Below are positions 1 through 8,578 of a stretch of 56,644 bases of DNA, one piece after another. Position 1 is the first letter of the stretch. The number at the start of each line of letters is the position of its first letter. This DNA is from UMGS1387 sp045577475 (GTDB lineage Bacteria > Bacillota > Clostridia > Oscillospirales > CAG-382): positions 1 through 56,644 of the forward strand of contig JAZNIM010000087.1 in assembly GCA_045577475.1 (NCBI GenBank). Direction: 5' to 3'. The notes below the pieces were generated by a model, which was not told the origin of the DNA, made no database searches, and worked only from the letters and a program-made list of their open reading frames with translations. The position numbers and the translations under genes were made by a program.

Positions 1-4
1 TCTT

Positions 5-143
5 CCGATGAGCGGGCTGTTTTGATACTTTTCCAGAGGGAAAAGTATGACTCGACCTCCGCAGAGGTCGAAACTCCTGCGATACATAAAAGTAACTTTC
101 TGTCCGCAGAGGTCAAAACTCCTTCGATACATAAAACTATCTT
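5..143 (-). repeat. Structured intergenic repeat, module B (copy 1, with a partial tandem copy)
   Basis: Two hairpins sit side by side: a 10-bp stem (25-34 with 39-48, loop AGAG) and a 7-bp stem (53-59 with 64-70, loop CGCA). They are followed on the + strand by GATACATAAAAGTAACTTT (81-99). Positions 103-138 repeat the right-hand half (CCGCAGAGGTC, then GATACATAAAA) without a complete left arm. A second copy lies at 40762-40854 in the opposite orientation. Read from the neighbouring gene, both copies are sense-oriented 3' elements: this one downstream of iorB, the other downstream of the histidine kinase. Confidence 0.75.
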
Positions 144-144
144 A

Positions 145-184
145 CACAAAAACAGAGACTGTATCCAAAGTACGATACAGCCTC
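145..184 (-). terminator. Intrinsic terminator of the ior operon
   Basis: Read on the minus strand, an imperfect 11-bp stem (184-174 with 165-155) contains GGCTGTATC and GATACAG and is followed by TGTTTTTG. It lies just beyond the iorB stop codon. Similar GGCTGTATC stems end the PHP gene (46673-46702) and recur near 49426-49447. Confidence 0.7.
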
Positions 185-209
185 TTTTCTCATATTCTCT
201 ATTCAGCCT

Positions 210-788
210 TTAATCCAAAGCATATCCCTTTTCAAATGCCTGAAGGTTAAGCTCAAGGAACTTTGCGGGAACGCAAGCCTTGATTGCCTTTACATATTCC
301 TCTTTGGCAATATCCGAGTGCTTTGCAAACATACCTATAAGCACAACGTTTGCAGCCTTTGATGTGCCGCATTCTTCAGCAAGAGTCAAAGCATCCGCAC
401 TCATAAGCTTAACACCCTGAGCCTTGATTTTTTCTTCAATATCCGTAGGATACTCGGCAGCACCTATAATAACGGGCATAGGCATAATCTGCTGTGTGCT
501 TGTAACAACAATGCCGTCCTTTTTGAGATAAGGAAGCCAGCGTGCAGCCTCGCAAAGCTCAAAAGAGAGAAGGAAGTCCGCCTCGCCTCTGCAAATAACG
601 GGACTGTCAACTCTTTCGCCGTATTTTACGTATGTAACAACCGAGCCGCCTCTCTGGCTCATGCCGTGAACCTCGGATACCTTTACGTCGTAGCCCTGAG
701 AAAGGAAGGTTGTTCCGAGAATTCTGCTGGCAAGCAGGCTTCCCTGTCCGCCTACGCCGCAAATCATAATATTAACTGTCTTACTCAT
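210..788 (-). CDS. iorB: Indolepyruvate:ferredoxin oxidoreductase, beta subunit
   Basis: 192-residue gamma-type subunit of a 2-oxoacid:ferredoxin oxidoreductase. Together with IorA it oxidatively decarboxylates aryl pyruvates (indolepyruvate, phenylpyruvate) to the acyl-CoA with reduction of ferredoxin, in the cytoplasm. The N-terminus has the family's glycine-rich segment GVGGQGSLLASRIL (about residues 11-24) and the EVHGMSQRGGSV motif near residue 40. The length is normal for IorB. An AAGGAGAGG ribosome binding site precedes the ATG, and the gene starts 12 bp after the iorA stop codon, so the two are one operon. A terminator follows at 145-184. Confidence 0.93.
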   Translation of the reverse strand: MSKTVNIMICGVGGQGSLLASRILGTTFLSQGYDVKVSEVHGMSQRGGSVVTYVKYGERVDSPVICRGEADFLLSFELCEAARWLPYLKKDGIVVTSTQQIMPMPVIIGAAEYPTDIEEKIKAQGVKLMSADALTLAEECGTSKAANVVLIGMFAKHSDIAKEEYVKAIKACVPAKFLELNLQAFEKGYALD

Positions 789-800
789 TTTTACCTCTCC

Positions 801-2534
801 TTATCTCTTATGTTCTTCGATTGCGCCGAATGCACACATCTTTGCACAAAGTCCGCAGCCTGTACAAAGCGTGGTGTCAATTACAGCCTTACCGTCCTTG
901 AAGCTTACCGCAGGACAACCTATCTTCATGCATGCCTTGCAGCTGCGGCACTTGTCGGAGTTCACCGTGAAGTATGTATCCTTCTTAACGGACTTCAACA
1001 GTACGCAGGGACGGCGTGTGATGATAACCGAAACTTCTTCTCTGCCAAGAGAATCTTTTATTGCTGCTTCAAGCTCTTTAACCTCGTTGGGGTCAACTAT
1101 CTTAATGTCATTAACACCGAGAGCCTCAACAACCTTTTCAATACACATCTGGTGTGTAGGCTCGTTTTTGAGTGTCATGCCTGTTGCGGGATTCTGCTGG
1201 TGACCTGTCATACCCGTAATACTGTTATCACAGATAATAACGGTGGAATGAGCCTTGTTATAAACCATATTCATAATGCCTGTAAGACCCGAATGGCAGA
1301 AGGTTGAGTCGCCGATTACCGCAACAGACTTCCTGGGGTCAAGTCCGCCTGACTTGTTCATGCCGTGAAGACCTGCAATGGAGGCACCCATACAAAGGGT
1401 TGTGTCAACGGCACAAAGAGGAGCGGCAGAGCCGAGGGTATAACAGCCGATGTCGCCGCTTACGGTAACACCCAGCTTTTTGAGAACAAAGAACAGACCT
1501 CTGTGAGGACATCCGGGACAAAGCACGGGAGGACGTCCCGGGATTTCATCCTCAAGCTTTGCAAATTCAGGCTCTTTTCCGAGTAAGCACTTTGCAATAA
1601 TTTCCTGTGAGAACTCGCCTAATATGGGAAGCTTGTTCTTGCCGTCACATTCAATGCCCATTGCCTTAACCTGCTGTTCAATAACAGGGTCAAGCTCTTC
1701 AACAACGATTACCTTGTCAACCTTTGAAGCAAATTCGCGTATGAGCTTTTCAGGAAGCGGATTTACAAGTCCGAGTTTTAAGTAGGATGCTGTTTCACCG
1801 AACACTTCTCTTGAGTAAACGTATGTAGAGCCTGCACAGATGATACCGATTTTTGTATCGTTATATTCTGCTCTATTGAAAGCACAGGTGTTTGCCCACT
1901 CTGCAATTGCTTTGAGTCTTTCTTCAACAACAACGTGGCGTTTAATTGCGTTTGCGGGAGCCATTACGTGCTTTGCGATATTCTTTTCGTAAGGCTTGAT
2001 AACGCTTTCTTTGCGTTCGTGGGGCTCTACGGCACTCTGGGAATGAGCAACCCTTGTACTGGTTCTGATGATAAAGGGTGTGTCAAACTTTTCGGAAAGC
2101 TCAAAGGCTTCTCTTGTGAACACAAGGCAGTCGTTTGAATCGGAGGGCTCAAGCATGGGAAGCTTTGCAGCAACCGCATAATGTCTTGAATCCTGTTCGT
2201 TCTGGGAGGAGTGCATGCCGGGGTCGTCTGCAACCGCAATAACCATACCGCCCTCTGTTCCCACATATGAGCAGATAAACAGCGGGTCGCCTGCAACGTT
2301 AAGACCAACATGCTTCATTGCACAGAAGGAACGTGCTCCGGAAATGGATGCACCCAGTGCTCCCTCCATTGCAACCTTTTCGTTAGGTGCCCATTCTGCG
2401 TAAAGCTCGTCATACTCTGCGGCACATTCGGTAATCTCCGTTGAAGGAGTTCCGGGGTAGCTTGAAATAAATTTACAGTCTGCCTCATACAGACCTCTGG
2501 CAACAGCCTCGTTGCCAAGCATAATTTTCTTCAT
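801..2534 (-). CDS. iorA: Indolepyruvate:ferredoxin oxidoreductase, alpha subunit
   Basis: 577-residue catalytic subunit binding thiamine diphosphate and iron-sulfur clusters. Visible landmarks in order: the N-terminal pyruvate-binding region (SSYPGTPSTEI), CPGCPHRG (about 340), the TPP-binding GDSTFCHSG segment (about 408) followed by CDNSITGMTG, and a C-terminal two-cluster ferredoxin domain with CxxCxxC motifs near 525-540 (CRSCKACMKIGC) and 555-568 (CTGCGLCAKMC). I chose the ATG at 2534 because the AAAGG ribosome binding site lies nine bases upstream; the ATG three codons earlier at 2543 directly abuts it. The gene is followed by iorB after 12 bp. The NYN gene upstream ends about 30 bp before it on the same strand. 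Confidence 0.93.
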   Translation of the reverse strand: MKKIMLGNEAVARGLYEADCKFISSYPGTPSTEITECAAEYDELYAEWAPNEKVAMEGALGASISGARSFCAMKHVGLNVAGDPLFICSYVGTEGGMVIAVADDPGMHSSQNEQDSRHYAVAAKLPMLEPSDSNDCLVFTREAFELSEKFDTPFIIRTSTRVAHSQSAVEPHERKESVIKPYEKNIAKHVMAPANAIKRHVVVEERLKAIAEWANTCAFNRAEYNDTKIGIICAGSTYVYSREVFGETASYLKLGLVNPLPEKLIREFASKVDKVIVVEELDPVIEQQVKAMGIECDGKNKLPILGEFSQEIIAKCLLGKEPEFAKLEDEIPGRPPVLCPGCPHRGLFFVLKKLGVTVSGDIGCYTLGSAAPLCAVDTTLCMGASIAGLHGMNKSGGLDPRKSVAVIGDSTFCHSGLTGIMNMVYNKAHSTVIICDNSITGMTGHQQNPATGMTLKNEPTHQMCIEKVVEALGVNDIKIVDPNEVKELEAAIKDSLGREEVSVIITRRPCVLLKSVKKDTYFTVNSDKCRSCKACMKIGCPAVSFKDGKAVIDTTLCTGCGLCAKMCAFGAIEEHKR

Positions 2535-2564
2535 AGTCTTCATCCTTTATGTTTTGTAATAATA

Positions 2565-3365
2565 TTAATCCTTTGGAAGATTAAACACTCCATCCTTCAC
2601 GGCAGCGGAAAAATGTGCTTTTATAAGTCTTACCTTTCTTTTGCCGATAAGAGTTTCGTATTGTGTTATATATCCCTTTTCGATAAGCTTTTCCATGGCT
2701 TGTCTTACGGTGTCCTCGGGTATGTTGTTCTTCTGCGAAACCGCAGAAACGGTTTTGGAAAAAGTGGGACGTGAGTTTTTATGCTCCTTTTCCAAGCCGT
2801 AAAGGTTGAGCAAAATAAGAGAATAGCATTTCTTCAGCGGATCTTCTTTTTCTCCGATTTCAACAAATCTGCTTGCTGCCTGCTTGAGCTGTCCCGAAAA
2901 AGCGTTTTTAATTCCGTAAAGGACAACCTCCTTACCGCAGGAGTTCTTTAAAAACAGCACCACCGACGAAAAATGTCCGTCGCCTGTAAATATTACGTAG
3001 GTATCAATGTCTTTATCAAGGCATGCGCTTCTGTAAATGTGGTCAAGCATTATAAAATCAGTAAAATCTTTTTTAAAATAACCGCCGCCGTTGTTTGTTT
3101 CAACTATTTTATTGGTAAATCCCCGTATTCTGTGCATCTCTGCATTGAGTGACGGGTTTGAAAAATCACCGAAAAACGTCATTTCGGCTATGCTGTAATG
3201 CTGTTCAAGCTCCAGGGTAAAGCCCTTTATGTCGGGTCTTGTATTAAAATTCTTGTCAAGTGCTATATACCAGTGCTCAAAATCTATAAATACCGCCGCT
3301 TTTCTCTTTCCCTTGCTCTTTTTCAAAAATGAGAAAAATGACAAAAAATTCTTTCCTCCTTTCAT
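2565..3365 (-). CDS. NYN-domain (PIN-like) protein with C-terminal winged helix
   Basis: About 266 residues. The N-terminal NYN/LabA-like domain has the acidic nuclease-type motifs AVFIDFEHW (about 25-33) and YVIFTGDGHFSSVV (about 120-133). The last 100 residues resemble a winged helix (SKTVSAVSQKNNIPEDTVRQ, then an EKLIEKGYI segment). NYN proteins are RNA or DNA nucleases of the PIN superfamily; the substrate here is unknown. The start is uncertain: the ATG at 3365 has only AAAAGG about 11 bases upstream, whereas a strong AAAGGAGG lies just inside the frame and would serve a TTG at 3344. It runs in the same direction as iorAB, but linkage is not proven. Confidence 0.8.
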   Translation of the reverse strand: MKGGKNFLSFFSFLKKSKGKRKAAVFIDFEHWYIALDKNFNTRPDIKGFTLELEQHYSIAEMTFFGDFSNPSLNAEMHRIRGFTNKIVETNNGGGYFKKDFTDFIMLDHIYRSACLDKDIDTYVIFTGDGHFSSVVLFLKNSCGKEVVLYGIKNAFSGQLKQAASRFVEIGEKEDPLKKCYSLILLNLYGLEKEHKNSRPTFSKTVSAVSQKNNIPEDTVRQAMEKLIEKGYITQYETLIGKRKVRLIKAHFSAAVKDGVFNLPKD

Positions 3366-3503
3366 CAAAAATACTGTCCTTTTACAATTAATACGTAATA
3401 TTTGATTATTATATCACACTTTACCGCATTTTTCAACACTTTTTTCAAATATTTTATTCCGCAGCCAACAACAACTTCGTATGTAAACATTCTTTTACCA
3501 CGA

Positions 3504-3532
3504 TTGACAAAACCGTTGTTATATTGTATAAT
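3504..3532 (+). promoter_or_regulatory. SigA promoter of the GLUG-repeat protein
   Basis: Perfect consensus: TTGACA at 3504-3509, 17-nt spacer, TATAAT at 3527-3532. Transcription would start near 3539, about 50 bases before the main ATG. Confidence 0.88.
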
Positions 3533-3561
3533 TATTGTGTATCAATTTACAAAGGAGGAGT

Positions 3562-3591
3562 ATGCACTTTTACGCATACGCACCCATATGA
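3562..3591 (+). CDS. Nine-codon leader ORF translationally coupled to the GLUG protein
   Basis: ATG at 3562 with AAAGGAGG at 3551-3558 encodes MHFYAYAPI and stops at TGA 3589-3591. The stop shares ATGA (3588-3591) with the start of the large downstream gene, which itself has no ribosome binding site at normal distance: the Shine-Dalgarno lies 29 bases upstream. The arrangement looks like a leader peptide whose termination allows reinitiation at the secreted protein gene. Whether the peptide has a function is unknown. The GGAGG-to-ATG spacing is short (about 3 nt), so initiation efficiency is uncertain. Confidence 0.5.
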   Translation: MHFYAYAPI

Positions 3592-6500
3592 AGAATTTAT
3601 TCAGTATTCTTTTAGCAGCTTCCATTCTGACAAGTGCCGTATTCTCTGCTCCCACAATGATGCCCAGCTTTGACAGCATTGCGGAATCAGATGTTGAAGC
3701 GTCCCGGGACAGCGTGGAAAGCACCGTCAACACAGAGGCTTCCAAGCCCTCCCTTGCACCCGTTATAGACGGCATTGCAGAGGAGGACAGCCATGAAAAG
3801 CCGTCAAACCATTCTGACGACGATGCTTTTCTGATGTTTGATATTTTCGAGGGCGGTGACGGCAGCGAAGAAGCACCCTATGAAATAGCAACAGTAACAC
3901 AACTGGAGTATTTTTCCAAGATGATAAACAGCGGTGATGCTGATTACATCGCCTGTCATTACAAGTTGGTTGCCGACATTGACCTTGGCGGTACAACCTG
4001 GACCCCCATAGGCTTTTATACAAAGGATTTGGAATTTTCCTGTGCATTTCAGGGAAGCTTTGACGGTGACGGTCATACTATCTCAAACTTTACCGTTTCG
4101 GACAGTGAAACAAGATACATGGGTTTCTTCGGTCAGACCTACAATGCCCAAATCAAAAACCTTACTCTTGACAATGTAACCATCAACGCCGACAGAACAG
4201 CCTCTGAGGACGCTGCTGCATACGCAGGCGTGCTTGCGGGACGTATTGTTTCTGAAGGTATCGGCGGAAAAAGCACAATTGAAAACTGTCATGTAACAAA
4301 TTCCTCCGTAAGTCTTGCCTGCAACACGGACACCTTTGCGGGCGGTTTTATCGGTTTTTCCCTTGCGGGTGCATATTCGGAAATTAACATATTCAACGTA
4401 AGTTCCACCTCTGATGTAAACGTTGTAAACAAGGCAACTGAAGACAAGGTATCGGATACTTCCTATTACTCAGCAGAAGGTGCAGGTCTTATTGCTTACT
4501 TCGGTGCTCTCACCAACGGCACTATGTCCTTGAGAAACGCACACAGCAGCGGCAATGTCACCGTTGACTGTTCTTCCTCAGCCCATGTTAACGCATTCGG
4601 CGGCGGTCTTATCGCTCAGACTGCAACAAGAATCGCAAAACAAGTGGGCGGTGTTGCTTACATCTCATCCTGCCACGCCTCGGGAAATGTAAAGGTTGAC
4701 GGACAGCTCAGCGTTTTTGCAGGCGGCTTTGCAGGAAATGCAGGCGCAACCAAAAACATGTTTATATCCGACTGCTATGCTTCGGGTGATGTTTCTTCCT
4801 CAAGTAAATTCAAGTACTGTGCACCCGGCGGCTTTGTGGGTCAGATAGATTTTGACAGCTACTCGGATTCAATGGGCAAGCCATTTTCTTCAAACTACGC
4901 CTCAGGCGATGCGGTAGACACCCTTCTTGCATCGGGAAAGAGCCTTGAATCCTACGCAGGCGGCTTTGTAGGTTACAGCTTTGCTCCCATTTTCAAGGAC
5001 TGCTATATTCTTGAAAGCCAGTTTGTTTCAGGTAAGGAAATTTTTGAAAACACAGACGAAGCCAAAGGTCTTGTGATAATAAGCAACGAAGCCTCCTTAA
5101 CTCCGGAAGGATATCCCGCCTTTGATTTTGATAACGTATGGCAGATGGATGCTGCGGCTGATTATCCTTACCCCACACTCAGACCAATACTGGGCGTTGT
5201 AGTTTTCTACAGCGAAGGAAAATACTTTGACGAAACCTATTTCGGCGAAGACGGAAAAGCATACGCACCTGAGCTTGAACCCGAAAAGGAAGATACCGTG
5301 GAGTTGGATTATTTCTTCTCCCACTGGTCACTTACAGAAGACGGCGAAGCCTTTGACCTTGAAAACACACTTATTACTCAGAACACCGTTCTTTATGCCG
5401 TATTCGGCTCGGAAAAGCAAAAATATGATATAAGCTTTATTTCCAACGGAAAGAATTTTGTTGACACAGAAAAAATCGAATACGGAAGCACCGTTACTGT
5501 TCCCGCTTCCAATCCAAAGAAACCCGAAACCCAAAGATACCGCTATGAATTTGATTACTGGTCACTTTCCGAAAACGGCTCGGAGGTTGACTTTGATACA
5601 TTTACCGTAACAGGCAATACAACCTTCCATGCAGTATTTACGGAAATAGATAAAACCGCCTGGAACGGTGCAGTTGCAGACTCCTTTAAGGAAGGTCTCG
5701 GTTCGGCATCAATGCCCTACATTATTTCCTCAGCCGAAGAATTTGCACTTATGGCTGAGCTTGTGAACCAAGGAAATTCAGCATACATCGGTTCATACTT
5801 TGCTTTAGGTGCAGACATTAATCTGGGTTACAACAACTGGACACCTGTGGGAACCGAAGAATATCCCTTCAATGCTCATTTTGACGGCAACGGCTATTCC
5901 GTCAACCGCTTCAAGATAAGAACAGGAAAATATATGGGTCTTTTCGGTTATGTTAAAAACGCAACTATTGAAAACCTTTATCTTTCCGATTTTGAAATTG
6001 ATTCAGACGGCTATACAAGCAGCGAAAAAATGTATGTGGGCGGCCTTGCAGGATACGTCGACAGCTACAGAAGCACTACAGTAATTGACAGCGTTTACGT
6101 AAGTGCCTCCCGGTTTGAAGTCAACGCAGAGGTAAACGCACTGTATGTCGGCAACATTGCGGGCTACGTTAACTCCAAAGAAGCAGGACGCTCATTAATC
6201 TCCAACAGCTACGCTACAAGTGATATTACCGCATCCAACAATTCCTCTGTCGGAACAACCTATGCAGGCGGTATTGCAGGTTATATGTATACATATGCAA
6301 GCACCCTTTCAAAGGCTTCCACCTGCTATTATGTGGGTTCAATTGCAAGCTACGGCACAATTAAGAGCTGTGCAGGCGGTCTTACAGGTGCAATTTACTC
6401 TTACGGAAGTGCATATTCTCCCAGCGTACCCACAGATGGCTCGCTTTCAAATGAAGCATCAGACTTTGATATTATGCTTGAAAACTGCTTTGCTGCCGCT

Positions 6501-7061
6501 TCCGTAAGTGCTACTGCAAAAACAGAATCCAAATCTGCGGCATACGCAAGTGCGGTTTCAGGTGAAATTTCACAGTATGCAGGCATTAACAAAGTGTTCT
6601 ATCAGAGAGGTCTTGCCGTAATTTCTTCGGGAACAGTCAACTATCACGGCACCTCCGCTTCGGCTGCAACCCTTGAAACCAAGAACTTTATCAGCTCAAA
6701 CGTCGGCTTTGATTTTGTTAACACATGGACATATGTGGGCAGCGGAAAGTATCCCGTGCTTAAAACCATGTATTCTGACAAGCCTCTGCTTCGTTTAAAC
6801 AACGTTGAATACGAGGACGGAACACTCAATGCAAGCGTAACCGCTTACGCAAGATCCTCCAATTATACCGTTATCGTGGCAGTATACGACGAAAGAAACA
6901 GACTGGTTGCTTCCAAGAGAACAAAACTTACCGCATCCGAAGAAGCAAATGAATTTGACGTTTCCTTCGACAATCTGAGATCAGCCTACCGTGTTAAGAT
7001 TTCAGCAATTGATTCACTGTCATTTGCTCCTTTGTTCTCACCCAAGGAATGGTATCTCTAA
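3588..7061 (+). CDS. Large secreted GLUG-repeat surface protein
   Basis: 1157 residues from the ATG at 3588, which begins a typical signal peptide (MKNLFSILLAASILTSAVFS). The mature protein has two blocks of GLUG-type beta repeats (about 80-470 and 690-1045), recognisable by FDGDGHTISNF, GGFVG and AGGIAGY elements. Between them lie two InlB/Listeria-Bacteroides-type beta-grasp repeats (about 535-608 and 613-685, each ending like FxYWSLxxxG, then LYAVF). The C-terminal 95 residues form a separate beta-rich domain. No LPXTG motif or membrane anchor is seen, so retention on the cell is unexplained. Likely role: adhesion or surface interaction; this is inference from repeat type. The frame upstream to 3402 is open but precedes the promoter. 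A strong terminator follows. Confidence 0.88.
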   Translation: MKNLFSILLAASILTSAVFSAPTMMPSFDSIAESDVEASRDSVESTVNTEASKPSLAPVIDGIAEEDSHEKPSNHSDDDAFLMFDIFEGGDGSEEAPYEIATVTQLEYFSKMINSGDADYIACHYKLVADIDLGGTTWTPIGFYTKDLEFSCAFQGSFDGDGHTISNFTVSDSETRYMGFFGQTYNAQIKNLTLDNVTINADRTASEDAAAYAGVLAGRIVSEGIGGKSTIENCHVTNSSVSLACNTDTFAGGFIGFSLAGAYSEINIFNVSSTSDVNVVNKATEDKVSDTSYYSAEGAGLIAYFGALTNGTMSLRNAHSSGNVTVDCSSSAHVNAFGGGLIAQTATRIAKQVGGVAYISSCHASGNVKVDGQLSVFAGGFAGNAGATKNMFISDCYASGDVSSSSKFKYCAPGGFVGQIDFDSYSDSMGKPFSSNYASGDAVDTLLASGKSLESYAGGFVGYSFAPIFKDCYILESQFVSGKEIFENTDEAKGLVIISNEASLTPEGYPAFDFDNVWQMDAAADYPYPTLRPILGVVVFYSEGKYFDETYFGEDGKAYAPELEPEKEDTVELDYFFSHWSLTEDGEAFDLENTLITQNTVLYAVFGSEKQKYDISFISNGKNFVDTEKIEYGSTVTVPASNPKKPETQRYRYEFDYWSLSENGSEVDFDTFTVTGNTTFHAVFTEIDKTAWNGAVADSFKEGLGSASMPYIISSAEEFALMAELVNQGNSAYIGSYFALGADINLGYNNWTPVGTEEYPFNAHFDGNGYSVNRFKIRTGKYMGLFGYVKNATIENLYLSDFEIDSDGYTSSEKMYVGGLAGYVDSYRSTTVIDSVYVSASRFEVNAEVNALYVGNIAGYVNSKEAGRSLISNSYATSDITASNNSSVGTTYAGGIAGYMYTYASTLSKASTCYYVGSIASYGTIKSCAGGLTGAIYSYGSAYSPSVPTDGSLSNEASDFDIMLENCFAAASVSATAKTESKSAAYASAVSGEISQYAGINKVFYQRGLAVISSGTVNYHGTSASAATLETKNFISSNVGFDFVNTWTYVGSGKYPVLKTMYSDKPLLRLNNVEYEDGTLNASVTAYARSSNYTVIVAVYDERNRLVASKRTKLTASEEANEFDVSFDNLRSAYRVKISAIDSLSFAPLFSPKEWYL

Positions 7062-7083
7062 TCCGCAAACCAATACTTATTCA

Positions 7084-7116
7084 GGCTGTCCGCTTTTAAA
7101 ACGGACAGCCTTTTTT
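7084..7116 (+). terminator. Intrinsic terminator after the GLUG protein gene
   Basis: Perfect 9-bp stem GGCTGTCCG/CGGACAGCC (7084-7092 with 7102-7110) followed by six T residues. Confidence 0.92.
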
Positions 7117-7199
7117 CGACTCACGGATGTTTGTGCAAATTTACATAAATATCGCTAAAAACGCATATTGGAAGACATTAAATTTGTGCAAAATACCTC

Positions 7200-7228
7200 T
7201 TGTAAAAAAGCGTAATATATTGTATAAT
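7200..7228 (+). promoter_or_regulatory. SigA promoter of the liv operon
   Basis: TTGTAA at 7200-7205, 17-nt spacer, TATAAT at 7223-7228. Transcription would start near 7235, immediately before a 12-bp hairpin. Confidence 0.82.
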
Positions 7229-7239
7229 GTTATGAGCTA

Positions 7240-7276
7240 AAAGGGTTCACGACAATATAATACCGTGAACCTTTTT
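7240..7276 (+). promoter_or_regulatory. 5'-terminal hairpin with T-tract upstream of livJ (attenuator-like)
   Basis: Twelve-bp stem (7240-7251 with 7264-7275, one G-U pair) built on GGTTCACG/CGTGAACC. Its 3' arm ends in a run of five Ts (7272-7276). It lies between the promoter and the livJ ribosome binding site. It could be an attenuator or a 5' stabilising hairpin; no alternative antiterminator pairing was recognised. Confidence 0.55.
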
Positions 7277-7310
7277 GTTTAATCAAATCTTTTTTAAAGG
7301 AGTAAGAACA

Positions 7311-8441
7311 ATGAAAAAGCTTCTCACAGTTGTTCTCGCAATCATGATGGTTGCACTTTGCCTCGTTTCTTGCGGCGGCGAATCCGCATCAGCAGGCTAC
7401 ACATCCAAAAACACAGAATACTTCATCGGCGGTACAGGTCCTCTCACAGGCAGTGCTTCAAGCTACGGCATTTCCGTTCAGAACGGTGCTATGCTTGCTA
7501 TTGAAGAAATCAACGCAAACGGCGGTCTTAACGGTGTTAACTTCAAGTTCGACATCAAGGACGACCAGGCTGCAGCTGATAAGGCTTCCACAGCTTACGA
7601 CCAGCTCTTTGAAGCAGGTATGCAGATTTCCTTCGGTTCCGTAACAAGCGGTTCTTGCGAAGCATTTGCTGCAAAGGCTGCTGCTGACAACCTCTTCTTC
7701 ATGACACCTTCAGCTTCCGCTGACATCTGTATTGCAGAAGACAACGCTTTCCGTGTATGCTTCGGCGACCCCGACCAGGGTATCCTTGCTGCACAGCAGC
7801 TCACAGCAGAGTTTGAAAACATCGGTGCTATCTACGATACAAGCGATACATACTCCGCAGGTATCTACGATGCATTCAAGGCTGAAATGGCAGAGCTTGG
7901 CGTTGAGTTCAAGACTCAGACCTTCGACGCTGAAAACAAGAAGGACTTCTCCACACAGGTTGAAGCTCTCAAGGATTGCGACGTTATCTTCCTTCCCTTC
8001 TACTACACAGAAGCAGGTCTTGTTGCTAAGGCTGCAGTAGCTAAGGGCTGTGAAGCAGTTCTCTTCGGCTGCGACGGTCTTGACGGTATCGCAGGTCAGG
8101 TTGATGAAACTGTTACAAACACAATCAAGTACATCACGCCCTTCGACGTTAACAGCGACAACGAAAAGGTTGCTTCATTCGTAGCTTCCTACACAGAAAA
8201 GTACGGCACAGCTCCCGACCAGTTCGCAGCTGACGGCTACGATGTTATTATGGCTATCTTCCAGGCAATGACTGAAGCAGGCGTTAACGATGTTACAATC
8301 GCTCCCGATGCTCTTTGCGAAATCGTTAAGGAAACAATCACATCCGAAGGTTTCGTTTACGAAGGCGTAACAGGCGAAATGACTTGGGATAAGTCTGGTG
8401 CAGCTACAAAGGCACCTATCATCGTTGAACTCGGCAAATAA
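7311..8441 (+). CDS. livJ: Branched-chain amino acid ABC transporter, substrate-binding lipoprotein
   Basis: 376-residue type I periplasmic-binding-fold lipoprotein that captures Leu, Ile or Val (or a related ligand) outside the membrane and delivers it to LivHM. The N-terminus is a lipoprotein signal with lipobox LVSC, giving Cys21. The body shows family elements: GPLTGSASSYGIS near the start, AIEEINANGGLNG, and DQFAADGYDVIMAI near the end. The ATG at 7311 follows AAAGGAGT at a good distance; the 12 codons upstream in frame are not needed. It heads livJHMGF and is separated from livH by 137 bp containing a hairpin, as is common where the binding protein is made in excess. Confidence 0.92.
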   Translation: MKKLLTVVLAIMMVALCLVSCGGESASAGYTSKNTEYFIGGTGPLTGSASSYGISVQNGAMLAIEEINANGGLNGVNFKFDIKDDQAAADKASTAYDQLFEAGMQISFGSVTSGSCEAFAAKAAADNLFFMTPSASADICIAEDNAFRVCFGDPDQGILAAQQLTAEFENIGAIYDTSDTYSAGIYDAFKAEMAELGVEFKTQTFDAENKKDFSTQVEALKDCDVIFLPFYYTEAGLVAKAAVAKGCEAVLFGCDGLDGIAGQVDETVTNTIKYITPFDVNSDNEKVASFVASYTEKYGTAPDQFAADGYDVIMAIFQAMTEAGVNDVTIAPDALCEIVKETITSEGFVYEGVTGEMTWDKSGAATKAPIIVELGK

Positions 8442-8461
8442 TTCAGTTTTTACTTGAACGC

Positions 8462-8496
8462 TTTGGTTGGGCATGATGTTTTCGTGTCCAACCAAA
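8462..8496 (+). other. Intercistronic hairpin between livJ and livH
   Basis: Twelve-bp stem TTTGGTTGG/CCAACCAAA (8462-8473 with 8485-8496, one G-U pair) without a T-tract. It probably protects the livJ mRNA 3' end or partly attenuates read-through, setting LivJ above the membrane subunits. The regulatory role is inference. Confidence 0.6.
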
Positions 8497-8578
8497 CTTT
8501 GCATTTTAAACATTGGGCTTTTTGCCCCAAAAATCGTTTTTCCCGCCCCAAAAGGTGGTAAAGTTAGGAGCAGCATTT

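Noticed and set aside
666..1307. Open frame of 213 codons on the plus strand inside iorA-iorB
   Set aside because: It is antisense to two clearly recognised genes, has no ribosome binding site and no family resemblance.
3402..3587. Longer N-terminus for the GLUG protein
   Set aside because: This part precedes or overlaps the promoter, and a proper signal peptide begins at 3588.
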